DNA from: Oscillospiraceae bacterium
GTDB lineage: Bacteria > Bacillota > Clostridia > Oscillospirales > Oscillospiraceae
Length of the DNA stretch: 64,000 nt
Direction of reading: 5' to 3'
NCBI GenBank assembly: GCA_015068325.1
Contig: SVKQ01000010.1
Coordinates: 38,420 to 102,419, forward strand
Shown: positions 1-9,301 of the stretch, piece after piece
Numbering within the stretch: the stretch's first letter is position 1
Layout: each line of letters starts with the position of its first letter
Notes under the pieces: model-generated
The model's database searches: none
What the model was told of the DNA's origin: nothing
The model's input: only the letters and a program-made list of their open reading frames with translations
Program-made: the position numbers and the translations under genes

Positions 1-418
1 TCATGGAGCCGCAGCGGGTCAGCTCCTCGCGGGCATAGGAGTGGATCACGCTCTGGTTGGCGGGCACATAGATGCCGCCGTACTTCTTGGCGGCGGACAG
101 CCCGTACATGTGGTCGTCCTCATTGATGGTGCCTCCCACGGCGCATAGGCTGTTGTGGCAGTTGGTCAGGGCGTAGGGCACGGGGAATTCCTTCATGCCG
201 GAGGCCCGGGCCTGCTGGATGATACCCACATAGGTGATGTCGTGGGAAGCCATGGCATCAAAACGTACCTGCAGATTCTCCGGATCGCCGGAGAGATTGT
301 GGGCCTGCAGGATCTGCCAGGCCATGGTGGCCTGCCGGGCCTCCTGCAGAGAAACGGGGGCGCTGTCCTGGGGCACGCCATCCACCAGGTACACGCTGTG
401 GTCAATCAGTTCGATCAT
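1..418 (-). CDS. Aconitase-family hydratase, 5' part only (C-terminus beyond window edge)
   Basis: Minus-strand reading MIELIDHSVYLVDGVPQDSAP...FDAMASHDITYVGIIQQARASGMKEFPVPYALTNCHNSLCAVGGTINEDDHMYGLSAAKKYGGIYVPANQ; AGGAGGATCACC RBS before ATG at 418. Confidence 0.7.
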   Translation of the reverse strand, partial: MIELIDHSVYLVDGVPQDSAPVSLQEARQATMAWQILQAHNLSGDPENLQVRFDAMASHDITYVGIIQQARASGMKEFPVPYALTNCHNSLCAVGGTINEDDHMYGLSAAKKYGGIYVPANQSVIHSYAREELTRCGSM

Positions 419-814
419 GGTGATCCTCCTGTCAACAAATGATAGGGGCCATCGGGCGGGCACGCCTGAAAAACAGCGCCCCGTTTCCGCTGCCGCGGGT
501 CGATTGTACCACAAAATGGGACCGGTCAACATACTTTTTGAGCAAAAAAACCGATGAAAACACAAATTCTGCGGTTTGACCATAACTATTTGGCGTTTTT
601 TTGGCGGAGTGGCACGACAAAAAATGGATTATTCAAAAGCCGGGCGAGGACAGCTTGCTGGCGGCGGGTTTCCTGCAAAAACTGAAAAATCATGAAAAAG
701 AACTTGCAAAAAAGGGACGTTAAATTGCACAATTCCCCGAAAACAGCAAAAGCGACGTCAAGGACAGACCTCGGACGCCGCTGTTTTGCGGAAGAACAGG
801 TGAAGTTTTCGCCC

Positions 815-1693
815 TTACAGATGGAAATAAGCCCGCACCTCATCGGGCGTTGCGATCTCCCGGCCGGCCTCCCGGGCCAGGGCTGTAACACGCTCCAGCA
901 GCTGGGCATTCGTGGGACAGCCCAGCTCCGCGTAGTGATAGTCGCCAAGGCCGATGGCCAGTCCGCCGCCGTTTGCCAGCACGTGGGGTGCCACGGCCAG
1001 CAGATTGCCGCCCATGCAGTTGCAGCTCCAGTAGCAGTCCTCCTGGGGCAGGACGCTGCGCAGGGCGTCGATGGCCAAAGGCGTGGCGGGATGGCCGGTG
1101 ATATGCGGCCCCTCCGTCAGGTGGAAGAGGAAGTAGCCGGGCCGGGTGCAGCGGCCGCTCTCCAGCAGCTTGACGCCGCGGCGGACAAAACCCATGTCCC
1201 AGCAGGTGAATTTGCACTTGATGCCCCGGGCGCGCATCTCGTCGGCACAGTAGAGCAGCGTGGCGGTGTCGTTTCGATAGACAGCATCCGCGCAGAGAAA
1301 GGTGCCGGAGGCCGCGTCGAACTGGTCGATGTTGATGCTGCCGGTGTCCAGCGGGATGATGTCCGGCTTTGTCTGCCGGCGCTCCGCCAGACGGGAGATG
1401 AGCCGGATGCGCCGGACGTCATCATCGTTGCTGCTGTAGCCCAGAGTGGGCAGCAGGAGGATATCGGTCTTCTCCCGCACTCGCTCAATGATCTCGGCGT
1501 AGACCTCCGGGCGGTTGTTGGGGGCGCCGTCGTCGGTCCGTGCGTGGAAGTGCATGATGGCCGCCCCGGCCTCCCGCACCCGCTGGGCCTCGTCCACCAG
1601 TTCCTGCACCGTCCAGGGCACGTGGGGGTTGACGTCCCGCATGGCGTATTCGTTGACCCGGCACTCCAGAATGACTTTCTTTTGCCCGTTCAT
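815..1693 (-). CDS. BKACE family (DUF849) 3-keto-5-aminohexanoate cleavage-like enzyme
   Basis: 292 aa; KKVILECRVNEYAMRDVNPHVPWTVQELVDEAQRVREAGAAIMHFHARTDDG... typical BKACE N-terminus. Confidence 0.85.
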   Translation of the reverse strand: MNGQKKVILECRVNEYAMRDVNPHVPWTVQELVDEAQRVREAGAAIMHFHARTDDGAPNNRPEVYAEIIERVREKTDILLLPTLGYSSNDDDVRRIRLISRLAERRQTKPDIIPLDTGSINIDQFDAASGTFLCADAVYRNDTATLLYCADEMRARGIKCKFTCWDMGFVRRGVKLLESGRCTRPGYFLFHLTEGPHITGHPATPLAIDALRSVLPQEDCYWSCNCMGGNLLAVAPHVLANGGGLAIGLGDYHYAELGCPTNAQLLERVTALAREAGREIATPDEVRAYFHL

Positions 1694-1776
1694 AGGATCC
1701 CTCCGCGGTTTTGGTATAGTCTCAGTATAGCACGGCGCGGGACGGATTGGAAGGGACAGGGGGCCTCGCCGGTATG

Positions 1777-1810
1777 AAAAAGCCCGATCCTGGATGGGAT
1801 CGGGCTTTTT
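1777..1810 (-). terminator. Intrinsic terminator downstream of trxB
   Basis: AAAAAGCCCGATCC-tgga-tGGGATCGGGCTTTTT hairpin with T-run in both directions. Confidence 0.75.
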
Positions 1811-1819
1811 AGGGATGCT

Positions 1820-2728
1820 TTACAGCTGGTTGATGTAGCGGCAGGCCGCCAGAGCGGCGGTGGCGCCGTCCGCCACGGCGGTGGTCAGTTGGCGGACATA
1901 CTTGCTGCGGCAGTCGCCGGCCACGAAGACGCCGGGCGTTTTGGTCAGGCACTGCTCATCAGTGTCGAAATAGCCGAACTTGTTCAGATCGGCCAGGTCG
2001 GCAAAGGGCTCATTCTCCGGGATCAGGCCGATGGCTACGAACAGCCCGTCGCAGGCGATCTCCCTGGTCTGGCCGTCGTGGACGATCTCCACGCCGCGCA
2101 GTTCGCCGCCCTCGGTGACGAGGCCGCTGAACTTTACCTCGGTGAGGGAGCGGACGTTGGGACGGGCGAAGAGGACCTCCTGCAACCGGGCCTCGCCGGT
2201 GAAGTAGGGCAGATCCTGCAGCATGATGACCTCTTTGCACTTCTCCGCCAGCAGAATGGCCTCCTGCAGGGCGGAGTTGCCGCCACCGGCCACGCAGACG
2301 GTTTTGCCGGCGTAGAAATCGCCGTCACAGACCGCGCAGAAGGAGATGCCCTCGCCCACCAGTTCGTCCTCACCCTCCAGGCCCAGCATGCGGTGCTTGA
2401 CGCCGGTGGCCAGCACCACGGTGCGGCCCTCGTAGCTGCCGCCCTCTTCGGTGGTGACCACCTTGTGGCCGTCCTGATCCCGGACGGAGACGACGGTCTC
2501 GATCTCAATGTCGGCACCCTGGGCCAGGATCTGGTTCAGCGTCTGCTCAGCAAACTCGTTGCCGCTCATGGACAGGGTGCCGGGATAGTTCTCCACCTTG
2601 GGCGAGTGGGTGATCTGGCCGCCGAAACCGGCCTTCTCGATCACCAGCGCGGTTTTGCCGTTGCGAAGGCCGTACAGGGCCGCGGTCATGCCAGCGGGAC
2701 CGCCGCCGACGACGATGATATCGTACAT
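1820..2728 (-). CDS. trxB: Thioredoxin reductase (NAD(P)/FAD-dependent)
   Basis: MYDIIVVGGGPAGMTAALYGLRNGKTALVIEKAGFGGQI; CAVCDGDFYAGK redox motif; GDCRSKYVRQLTTAVADGATAA; start re-assigned from 2788 to 2728. Confidence 0.93.
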   Translation of the reverse strand: MYDIIVVGGGPAGMTAALYGLRNGKTALVIEKAGFGGQITHSPKVENYPGTLSMSGNEFAEQTLNQILAQGADIEIETVVSVRDQDGHKVVTTEEGGSYEGRTVVLATGVKHRMLGLEGEDELVGEGISFCAVCDGDFYAGKTVCVAGGGNSALQEAILLAEKCKEVIMLQDLPYFTGEARLQEVLFARPNVRSLTEVKFSGLVTEGGELRGVEIVHDGQTREIACDGLFVAIGLIPENEPFADLADLNKFGYFDTDEQCLTKTPGVFVAGDCRSKYVRQLTTAVADGATAALAACRYINQL

Positions 2729-2825
2729 ATGCTCTCTCCGTTCCTGTGTAGTTTTATCAGATGAGACGAGCAGAAATTGCCGGGGCAATTCCTGCTCGTT
2801 CCGGGGTTGGTTTCCGTTCCGGCGG

Positions 2826-5240
2826 TTACCGCTTCATCAGCCAGCCCTTGATGTCGGACACGCCGCGATACTTCTCAAAGCGGTCGCCGTCGATCAGTAC
2901 CAGAGTGGGGGCCTGTTTGACGCCATACTTCTCCACCAGCGCCTTTTCCTCGTTGGCGTTGAGGGCGGTGTAGGCGATGCCGGCCTTGTCCAGCAGGGCG
3001 CCGGCGGCCTTGCAGTTGGGGCAGGTAGGCGTCTTGAAGAGGAGGATGCCGGCGGAGGCGGCCGCAGGCTCTGCGACGGTGGCAGGCGCCTCGGTCATGG
3101 GGACCTCCACCATCGGGGCGGAGGCGGTCTCGTCCACGGGGGCGGGATTCGGCCCCACATGGGTCAGCGTGGAGCGGCCGATGTTGTACACCCTGCGGTC
3201 CTTATACTCCTGAGCCTTGCCGTCGTTCCAGTTCTGGATGGGGCGATAGTAGCCGGTGATGCGGCTGTAGACTTCGGTCTTCTGGCCGCAGATGGGGCAG
3301 ACGAACTGCTCACCGGTGAGATAGCCGTGGTCCTTGCAGACGGAGTAGGTGGGGGACATGGTGTAGTAGGGCAGCTTGTAGTTCTCCGCGATCTTGCGGA
3401 CCAGATTGGCAGCGGCCTTCCAATCGGGAAGCTTCTCGCCCAGAAACGCGTGGAACACGGTGCCGGAGGTGTACAGCGTCTGCAGGTCGTCCTGGATATC
3501 CAGGGCGGAGAACACGTCCTCCGTGTAGCCCACCGGCAGGTGGGAGGAGTTGGTGTAGTAAGGGGTGCCGTTCATGTTGGCGGTGATGATGTCGGGGAAC
3601 TCCTCCTTGTCGTGCTTGGCAAAGCGATAGGTGGTGGATTCCGCCGGGGTGGCCTCCAGGTTGTAGAGGTCGCCGTACTGTTCCTGATAGTCGGACAGGC
3701 GCTCGCGCATGTGGTTGAGCACGTCGCGGGTGAAGCGCTGCACCCGCTCATCGGTCAGGTCGGCGCGGAGCCAGTTGGCATTGAGACCCACCTCATTCAT
3801 GCCGATGAGGCCGATGGTGGAGAAGTGGTTGTTGAAATGGCCCAGATAGCGCTTGGTGTAGGGATACAGGCCCTGCTCCAACAGCTTGGTGATGACGGTG
3901 CGCTTGGTCTTCAGGCTGCGGGCGGCGATGTCCATCAGGTTGTCCAGCCGCTTGTAGAAGTCGGCCTCGTCCGCCGCCAGATAGGCGATGCGGGGCATGT
4001 TGATGGTGACCACGCCGATAGAGCCGGTGGACTCGCCGGAGCCGAAGAAGCCGCCGGATTTCTTGCGCAGCTCCCGCAGATCCAGGCGCAGACGGCAGCA
4101 CATGGAGCGCACGTCGCTGGGCTCCATATCGGAGTTGATGTAGTTGGAGAAGTAAGGCGTGCCGTACTTGGCAGTCATCTCGAAGAGGAGCTTGTTGTTC
4201 TCGGTCTCGCTCCAGTCGAAGTTGCGGGTGATGGAATAGGTGGGAATGGGATACTGGAAGCCGCGGCCGTTGGCGTCGCCCTCGATCATGATCTCGATGA
4301 ACGCCTTGTTGACCATGTCCATCTCCTTCTGGCAGTCGCCATAGGTGAAGTCCATCTCCCGGCCGCCGATGATGGCGGGCAGGTTCTTCAGGTCATTGGG
4401 CACCACCCAGTCCAGCGTAATGTTGGAGAAGGGGGCCTGGGTGCCCCAGCGGCTGGGGGTGTTGACGCCGTAGACGAAGGACTGGATGCACTGCTTGACC
4501 TCCTTCTGGCTCAGGTTGTCCACCTTGACAAAGGGGGCCAGATAGGTGTCGAAGGAGGAGAACGCTTGGGCGCCGGCCCACTCGTTCTGCATGATGCCCA
4601 GGAAGTTGACCATCTGGTTGCAGAGGGTGGACAGGTGGTTGGCCGGGGAGGAGGTGATCTTGCCGGGCACGCCGCCCAGCCCCTCCTGGATCAGCTGCTT
4701 CAGGCTCCAGCCGGCGCAGTAGCCGGTGAGCATGCTCAGGTCATGGAGGTGGATGGCCGCGCTGCGGTGGGCCTCGGCGATTTCGTCGTCATAGACCTCG
4801 CTGAGCCAGTAGTTGGCGGTGATAGCGCCGGAGTTGGACAGGATCAGACCGCCCACGGAATAGGTGACGGTGGAATTCTCCTTCACGCGCCAGTCGTTGA
4901 TCTTCAGATAGTTGTCGACGATATCCTTGTAGTTGAGCAGCGTGGAGTTGATGTTGCGCACCTTCTCCCGCTGGCGGCGATAGAGGATATAGGCCTTGGC
5001 CACGTCGGCATAGCCGGCCTCAGACAGCACCTTCTCCACGCTGTCCTGAATGTCCTCCACCGTGATCTGACCATCCTTTACCTTGCCCTCGAAATCCGAG
5101 GTGACCCGCAGAGAGATCAGATCGATCACGCTGGGGTGGTACTCTTTGTTCAGCGCGTCAAAGGCCTTGGTGATGGCCGCGCTGATTTTTTCAATGTGGA
5201 AGTCTACGACCTTCCCATCTCTCTTGACTACCTGATACAT
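2826..5240 (-). CDS. nrdD: Anaerobic ribonucleoside-triphosphate reductase with C-terminal glutaredoxin/thioredoxin-like domain
   Basis: 804 aa; ATP-cone N-terminus, CPICGQKTEVYSRITGYYRPIQNWNDGK Zn/glycyl-radical region, then a linker and FKTPTCPNCKAAGALLDKAGIAYTALNANEEKALVEKYGVKQAPTLVLIDGDRFEKYRGVSDIKGWLMKR. Confidence 0.93.
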   Translation of the reverse strand: MYQVVKRDGKVVDFHIEKISAAITKAFDALNKEYHPSVIDLISLRVTSDFEGKVKDGQITVEDIQDSVEKVLSEAGYADVAKAYILYRRQREKVRNINSTLLNYKDIVDNYLKINDWRVKENSTVTYSVGGLILSNSGAITANYWLSEVYDDEIAEAHRSAAIHLHDLSMLTGYCAGWSLKQLIQEGLGGVPGKITSSPANHLSTLCNQMVNFLGIMQNEWAGAQAFSSFDTYLAPFVKVDNLSQKEVKQCIQSFVYGVNTPSRWGTQAPFSNITLDWVVPNDLKNLPAIIGGREMDFTYGDCQKEMDMVNKAFIEIMIEGDANGRGFQYPIPTYSITRNFDWSETENNKLLFEMTAKYGTPYFSNYINSDMEPSDVRSMCCRLRLDLRELRKKSGGFFGSGESTGSIGVVTINMPRIAYLAADEADFYKRLDNLMDIAARSLKTKRTVITKLLEQGLYPYTKRYLGHFNNHFSTIGLIGMNEVGLNANWLRADLTDERVQRFTRDVLNHMRERLSDYQEQYGDLYNLEATPAESTTYRFAKHDKEEFPDIITANMNGTPYYTNSSHLPVGYTEDVFSALDIQDDLQTLYTSGTVFHAFLGEKLPDWKAAANLVRKIAENYKLPYYTMSPTYSVCKDHGYLTGEQFVCPICGQKTEVYSRITGYYRPIQNWNDGKAQEYKDRRVYNIGRSTLTHVGPNPAPVDETASAPMVEVPMTEAPATVAEPAAASAGILLFKTPTCPNCKAAGALLDKAGIAYTALNANEEKALVEKYGVKQAPTLVLIDGDRFEKYRGVSDIKGWLMKR

Positions 5241-5339
5241 GACAAAGCTCCCCCTAACCGGAAAATGATAGCCTCACGGTTCGACAGATGTCGACCGGAA
5301 ATTGAACAGCTTCATTCTACCACCGGGGGGGATCCATGT

Positions 5340-5387
5340 CAACTATATATTTGGTTTAATTTATATAAAAAGCACAATATATTGTGG
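5340..5387 (-). promoter_or_regulatory. Tandem NrdR boxes upstream of nrdD
   Basis: 5340-5355 caactatatatttggt (rc accaaatatatagttg) and 5372-5387 gcacaatatattgtgg (14-bp core cacaatatattgtg is a perfect palindrome); centres 32 bp apart. Confidence 0.75.
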
Positions 5388-5390
5388 TTC

Positions 5391-6083
5391 TCAGTCCACG
5401 CCCCGGAGACGCGTGTCCGGCACGAAGCGGCGGGCGACGGCGGCAAAGCGCTCCAGTTCCTGCCGGGAGGGGGCGTGCAGACCGCCGAAGGGGACGGAGT
5501 CCCGGTCGGTGAAGCACTGGAGAAAGTAGTGTTTCGCGCCGGTGATCATCCGTCCGATCTCCTCGAAGTCCGACTCCTCGTGGAACTCTTTTACCACGGT
5601 GGTACGGAACTCGTAGTCGGTGGCGCTGCCCATGAGCAGGGCGACGCTCTCCCGAACCGCATCCATGTCCACCTGCTCCACGCCGCAGGTGGCGGCGTAT
5701 TTGGCGGGGCTGTTCTTCACGTCCATGGCGACATAGTCCGCCAGCCCCTCCTCCAGAATCTGCCGGAGCGGATCGGGGTGGGCGCCGTTGGTGTCCACCT
5801 TGGCGGCAAAGCCCAGGGCGCGGATGCGTCGCAGCAGGTCCGGCAGCTCCCGGTGCAGGAGGGGTTCGCCGCCGGTGAAGGCGACGCCATCCAACAGTCC
5901 GGTCCGCTTTTTCAGAAAGGTCAGCAGCTCAGCGTCGTCCATGACGGGTTGGGCGCTTCCGTCTGCCAGCTCGAAATTGTGGCAGAAGGGGCAGCGGAAG
6001 TCGCAGCCGCCCAGGAACACCGTGCAGGCCACATGGCCGGGGAAATCCAGCAGAGTCATCTTCTGCAGTCCGTGTATCTTCAT
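5391..6083 (-). CDS. nrdG: Anaerobic RNR-activating radical SAM protein
   Basis: LQKMTLLDFPGHVACTVFLGGCDFRCPFCHNFEL (CxxxCxxC) and VAFTGGEPLL. Confidence 0.92.
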   Translation of the reverse strand: MKIHGLQKMTLLDFPGHVACTVFLGGCDFRCPFCHNFELADGSAQPVMDDAELLTFLKKRTGLLDGVAFTGGEPLLHRELPDLLRRIRALGFAAKVDTNGAHPDPLRQILEEGLADYVAMDVKNSPAKYAATCGVEQVDMDAVRESVALLMGSATDYEFRTTVVKEFHEESDFEEIGRMITGAKHYFLQCFTDRDSVPFGGLHAPSRQELERFAAVARRFVPDTRLRGVD

Positions 6084-6094
6084 AGGTATCCTCC

Positions 6095-7036
6095 TCAGAC
6101 GGCCGCCAGCACGTGCAGATTGCGCAGTCCGGCGTCCGCGATGCCGTCGTTGACGGAGTAGGCGTGCTTTTCCAGATCACCGCAGGTGGCGTTCGTCAGT
6201 TCCTGCTCCATCAGTTCGTCGATCACATCGGCGGCGATGCTCTCGATCACGTCGTATTTCTCCTGTGCCTGCGTCGCCTCGTTGTCGCTGGTCAGCAGAT
6301 ATTCCAGCAGCTCTGCCAGCAACGACAGCTTCGGCAGAGCCCGCAGGGCGCGGAAGCTCCACTTATAATAGGGTTGGTACTGCCTGTTCAGCAGAAAAAC
6401 GGCCGAGATGGTGCTGCGGACGAACTCGCCCACCGCCAGCTGGGCCGCGGCGCTCTCCCCGTGGCGGATGCAGCGCTGATAGTTGTACTGGCCTGCCTGG
6501 GCCATCAGCAGCAGGTGGCCGGCCAGCTTTTTCCGGCGCACATCCTCCGGGAAGAAGCGAAGACCCTCCCGGATGCGGGTGACCTCGCCGCAGTTGTCAA
6601 AGAAGAGGACGCCGTTGGTACACTCGGCCAGCGACTGCTCCGGTACCGTCAGCCACTGCTCCACCGTCAGCGCGCCGTCGGCTGCGCTGAGCTTTTCCGC
6701 GAAAAACTCACCTGTCCGCAGTATGCCACGGCGGGGTCCGCCCACCGGTTGCATCAAAGAGCGGCGGAGGCCCATAAATTCCTTCGGCAGCTTGGCGTAG
6801 GCCCGCTCCAGCAGAAAGGCGGTGCGGCGGTCCACCACGTCCTCTCCCGGCAGAAACAGGCAGAAGCCCGGCTCAAAGTCATGGTCCCGGGACACCGCGT
6901 CGTCGTAGCCGAAACACTCGGAGCCGCTGCCGATCAGACCCGCCGCCAGGCGGGGCAGCAGGTCGGGGAACTGCTCATCCAGCATGGGGCGGCCGTATGC
7001 CTCGAAAAACGCCCGGGAAAGCTCAAGTCCGTTCAT
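6095..7036 (-). CDS. DUF4037-type nucleotidyltransferase-like protein
   Basis: Reading from MNGLELSRAFFEAYGRPMLDEQFPDLLPRLAAGLIGSGSECFGYDDAVSRDHDFEPGFCLFLPGED. Confidence 0.75.
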   Translation of the reverse strand: MNGLELSRAFFEAYGRPMLDEQFPDLLPRLAAGLIGSGSECFGYDDAVSRDHDFEPGFCLFLPGEDVVDRRTAFLLERAYAKLPKEFMGLRRSLMQPVGGPRRGILRTGEFFAEKLSAADGALTVEQWLTVPEQSLAECTNGVLFFDNCGEVTRIREGLRFFPEDVRRKKLAGHLLLMAQAGQYNYQRCIRHGESAAAQLAVGEFVRSTISAVFLLNRQYQPYYKWSFRALRALPKLSLLAELLEYLLTSDNEATQAQEKYDVIESIAADVIDELMEQELTNATCGDLEKHAYSVNDGIADAGLRNLHVLAAV

Positions 7037-7865
7037 AGATGCGCTTCGCCTCCTTTTCCAGCCGGTCCGCCTCCGCAAAATATCCGTAGTAGGAGAAGGT
7101 GGGGGCGCACTTTTCACAGACAAAGGCGTAGTATCCGTCGTGGGGCGCGGAGGGATCGGCCAGCAGCTCACAGGCCTGGTCCAGCAGAGTGCTGATCTCC
7201 TGCTCCGACTCCTCCGGTCCGCGCTGGGCGGCGATGGCATCGGCCCGGTTCAGGCAGGTGATGGCCTGCTCCAGCACGCCGCCGGGGACCCGTCCCATGA
7301 CATCCATGGCCTTGTCATAGAGGGCATGGGCTGCATCGAACCGCCCCATGGCGGCACAGACCAGCGCCATGTTGTTGTAGAGCCCGCCCAGCAGCTGCGG
7401 AGCGGTGCGGGGGGTTGCCTCATACACGGCCCGCGCCTGTTCAAACAGGGCCAACGCCCGCTCGTTTTCCCCGAAGGCGTTGCAGGCCGTGGCCACGTTG
7501 GTGTAGGTGGTACCAGCGCTGATGGTGCCGGCAAAATCCAGCGCATCCAGCAGCCGCAGCGCCTCGTCGCCGTTGGCCAACGCCTTGTCCCGGTCGCCCA
7601 CCTTGCGGTAGTGTCCCACCAGTTCGTTGCGCAGCAGCAGCTGGCCCCGCAGGTCGCCGCCCAGCTTCGCCTCCTCCAGCCAGTAGAGAAGGTGGCGCTC
7701 GGCGCCGGCGTAATCCCGGCGGCTCATGTACTCGTCCATTTTCTGAATGATCCGCTGCTGGGGGACCGGCTTGACCTGGGGCGCGGCCCCATAGGGTTCG
7801 TCACACAGGACACAGCGGGGCTCCACATAGTCCTCCGGCTGCAGGTATCCGGGATCGTCACGCAT
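7023..7865 (-). CDS. Tetratricopeptide-repeat protein, overlaps DUF4037 gene by 14 nt
   Basis: MRDDPGYLQPEDYVEPRCVLCDEPYG... with repeated TPR helices; start re-assigned to 7865. Confidence 0.75.
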   Translation of the reverse strand: MRDDPGYLQPEDYVEPRCVLCDEPYGAAPQVKPVPQQRIIQKMDEYMSRRDYAGAERHLLYWLEEAKLGGDLRGQLLLRNELVGHYRKVGDRDKALANGDEALRLLDALDFAGTISAGTTYTNVATACNAFGENERALALFEQARAVYEATPRTAPQLLGGLYNNMALVCAAMGRFDAAHALYDKAMDVMGRVPGGVLEQAITCLNRADAIAAQRGPEESEQEISTLLDQACELLADPSAPHDGYYAFVCEKCAPTFSYYGYFAEADRLEKEAKRIYERT

Positions 7866-8005
7866 AAGGTTTCCTCCGTCAAAATGGCTTGTCCGCAGGC
7901 TGTCCGGCGGACATGGGATTGCTATAGCCACTATATCATATTTTTGCGGTAATTTCCACCGGGACTTTTCCACACTGCGCGTACGATCCGCCGGCCGATC
8001 GCGCC

Positions 8006-8043
8006 AAACAAAAACACCGTCCGTCCGGACGGTGTTTTTGTTT
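8006..8043 (-). terminator. Intrinsic terminator next to truncated tRNA-Val fragment
   Basis: AAACAAAAACACCGTCCG-tcc-GGACGGTGTTTTTGTTT. Confidence 0.75.
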
Positions 8044-8088
8044 GGTGGAGACTGCTGGACTCGAACCAGTGACCTCCTGCGTGTGAAG
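8042..8088 (-). repeat. Putative island att site: 3' half of tRNA-Val (direct repeat of 35585-35631)
   Basis: ttggtggagactGctggactcgaaccagtgacctcctgcgtgtgaag, 46/47 identical to intact tRNA-Val, same orientation, then diverges in the anticodon arm. Confidence 0.88.
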
Positions 8089-8433
8089 AAATACGGGGAT
8101 TTTGGCGCAGGTGACCGCAATCGCTCGAATGCCTGGGCCGCAGTCGTTTCCTGGGCCTCAAATTGCTGAAGCTGTATGATTTTGGGACTTCTACAGCAAT
8201 TGTGCGCCCGACAAATAACACTTCCAGTAATCACCTAATACAAGCAGCGATCAATCAACATTTTGCTGCCGCACAGAGAAAATCAATGCCTGGCTCATTC
8301 ATGGTATCCCACCGATGAGCCGGGCATATTTTGTATCTTGATTTTGGTATTTTTATCACTGCCAGAAAGAGTCTTCACGGCAACTTATAGATAAGATTAT
8401 CATCGCAACACGGCAAAAGAAAAAAATCTGAAA

Positions 8434-8457
8434 TGGAGCTGCTGGGCGGATTCGAAC
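8434..8457 (-). repeat. Short 3'-end fragment of another tRNA (tRNA-Thr-like)
   Basis: tggagctgctgggcggattcgaac, i.e. GTTCGAATCCGCCCAGCAGCTCCA, resembles a T-loop/acceptor end with CCA; no 5' half present. Confidence 0.45.
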
Positions 8458-8728
8458 TGGTATATACTGGATTTTACCATCTGCCGGGGCATCTCTCCAT
8501 GTGCCGCTAAGTACTGCAATTCCAAGCTTTTTTGAGAAATAAATTTTATTTGATGTCAGTGCGTGCCGACCGGTTTTGCCGTGGTAAGGGTCAGGATAAG
8601 GGTCAGGCTAGGCATCCCAGAACAGTGGCAAGGGCATAGCCCGGGAAATGGGGACACCAGAATTGGAGAGGAAAAAGCTCAAGGTATCTTTGCTACAGCG
8701 AAAAGCATGGCTCCCAGGGAACCGCATA

Positions 8729-9040
8729 CTAAGGTGGCCAATGCCCTGGCCAGAAAGCCAATCTTTTATCTCGAAAAAAAGTATGAACTTCTCCAACATG
8801 ATATAGAGAACCAAAAATGCAAACCGCATCGTCAGCCGAGTAGCCTTCTGAAGTCAAAGCGACTCCGTCCTGCACACTTTTGGCATCCTGAGCCGGAAGG
8901 TGAAGTCTTGACCGAATTTCCTTCTGTAGTTGGTCTGAGACCAGGGAACGATGACTATTTGGTGTCACAGCGATAAACCTTTTTGCCAGAAGCGCGATAA
9001 TATCCAACGTCTTGTCGTAATCTTTCCGATTCCATGCCTA
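8729..9040 (-). pseudogene. Folylpolyglutamate synthase (FolC) C-terminal remnant
   Basis: Minus strand KDYDKTLDIIALLAKRFIAVTPNSHRSLVSDQLQKEIRSR...SVQDGVALTSEGYSADDAVCIFGSLYHVGEV; frameshift near 9035. Confidence 0.6.
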
Positions 9041-9101
9041 TGGCCAAAGACTCTTGCATCAAAATCATATGACTTGACTTTTCGAGCCGTCCGTTTTTAC
9101 A

Positions 9102-9248
9102 TTACGGATCATCGCCGATGGCCTTCTGCACTGCGTTCAGATAGTTGAGAACCTGCTGATAGTCTGCCTCCATTTTCTGAGCGAAAAAGACCTTGTCTTG
9201 CTGCATATCATAGCAACAAAGTGAAAAAGTTTCTTTGTGGACATCCAT
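9102..9248 (-). pseudogene. IS110-family transposase N-terminal fragment
   Basis: MDVHKETFSLCCYDMQQDKVFFAQKMEADYQQVLNYLNAVQKAIGDDP* - DEDD-domain start typical of IS110. Confidence 0.65.
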
Positions 9249-9301
9249 TCCGACGAAAAGTGTGTTATAATATATTTGTAATGACCTCCATTTGTATGCG
9301 G

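Noticed and set aside
2766-2799. Hairpin acgagcag...ctgctcgt as nrdD terminator or riboswitch
   Set aside because: Good inverted repeat but no T-run on the relevant strand; function not supportable.
2598-6161. 1187-aa plus-strand ORF
   Set aside because: Antisense shadow of trxB/nrdD/nrdG; Gly/Val/His/Leu-rich composition typical of the complement of GC-rich genes.
8563-8976. 137-aa plus-strand ORF
   Set aside because: Lies antisense to the FolC-like remnant; no recognisable family.
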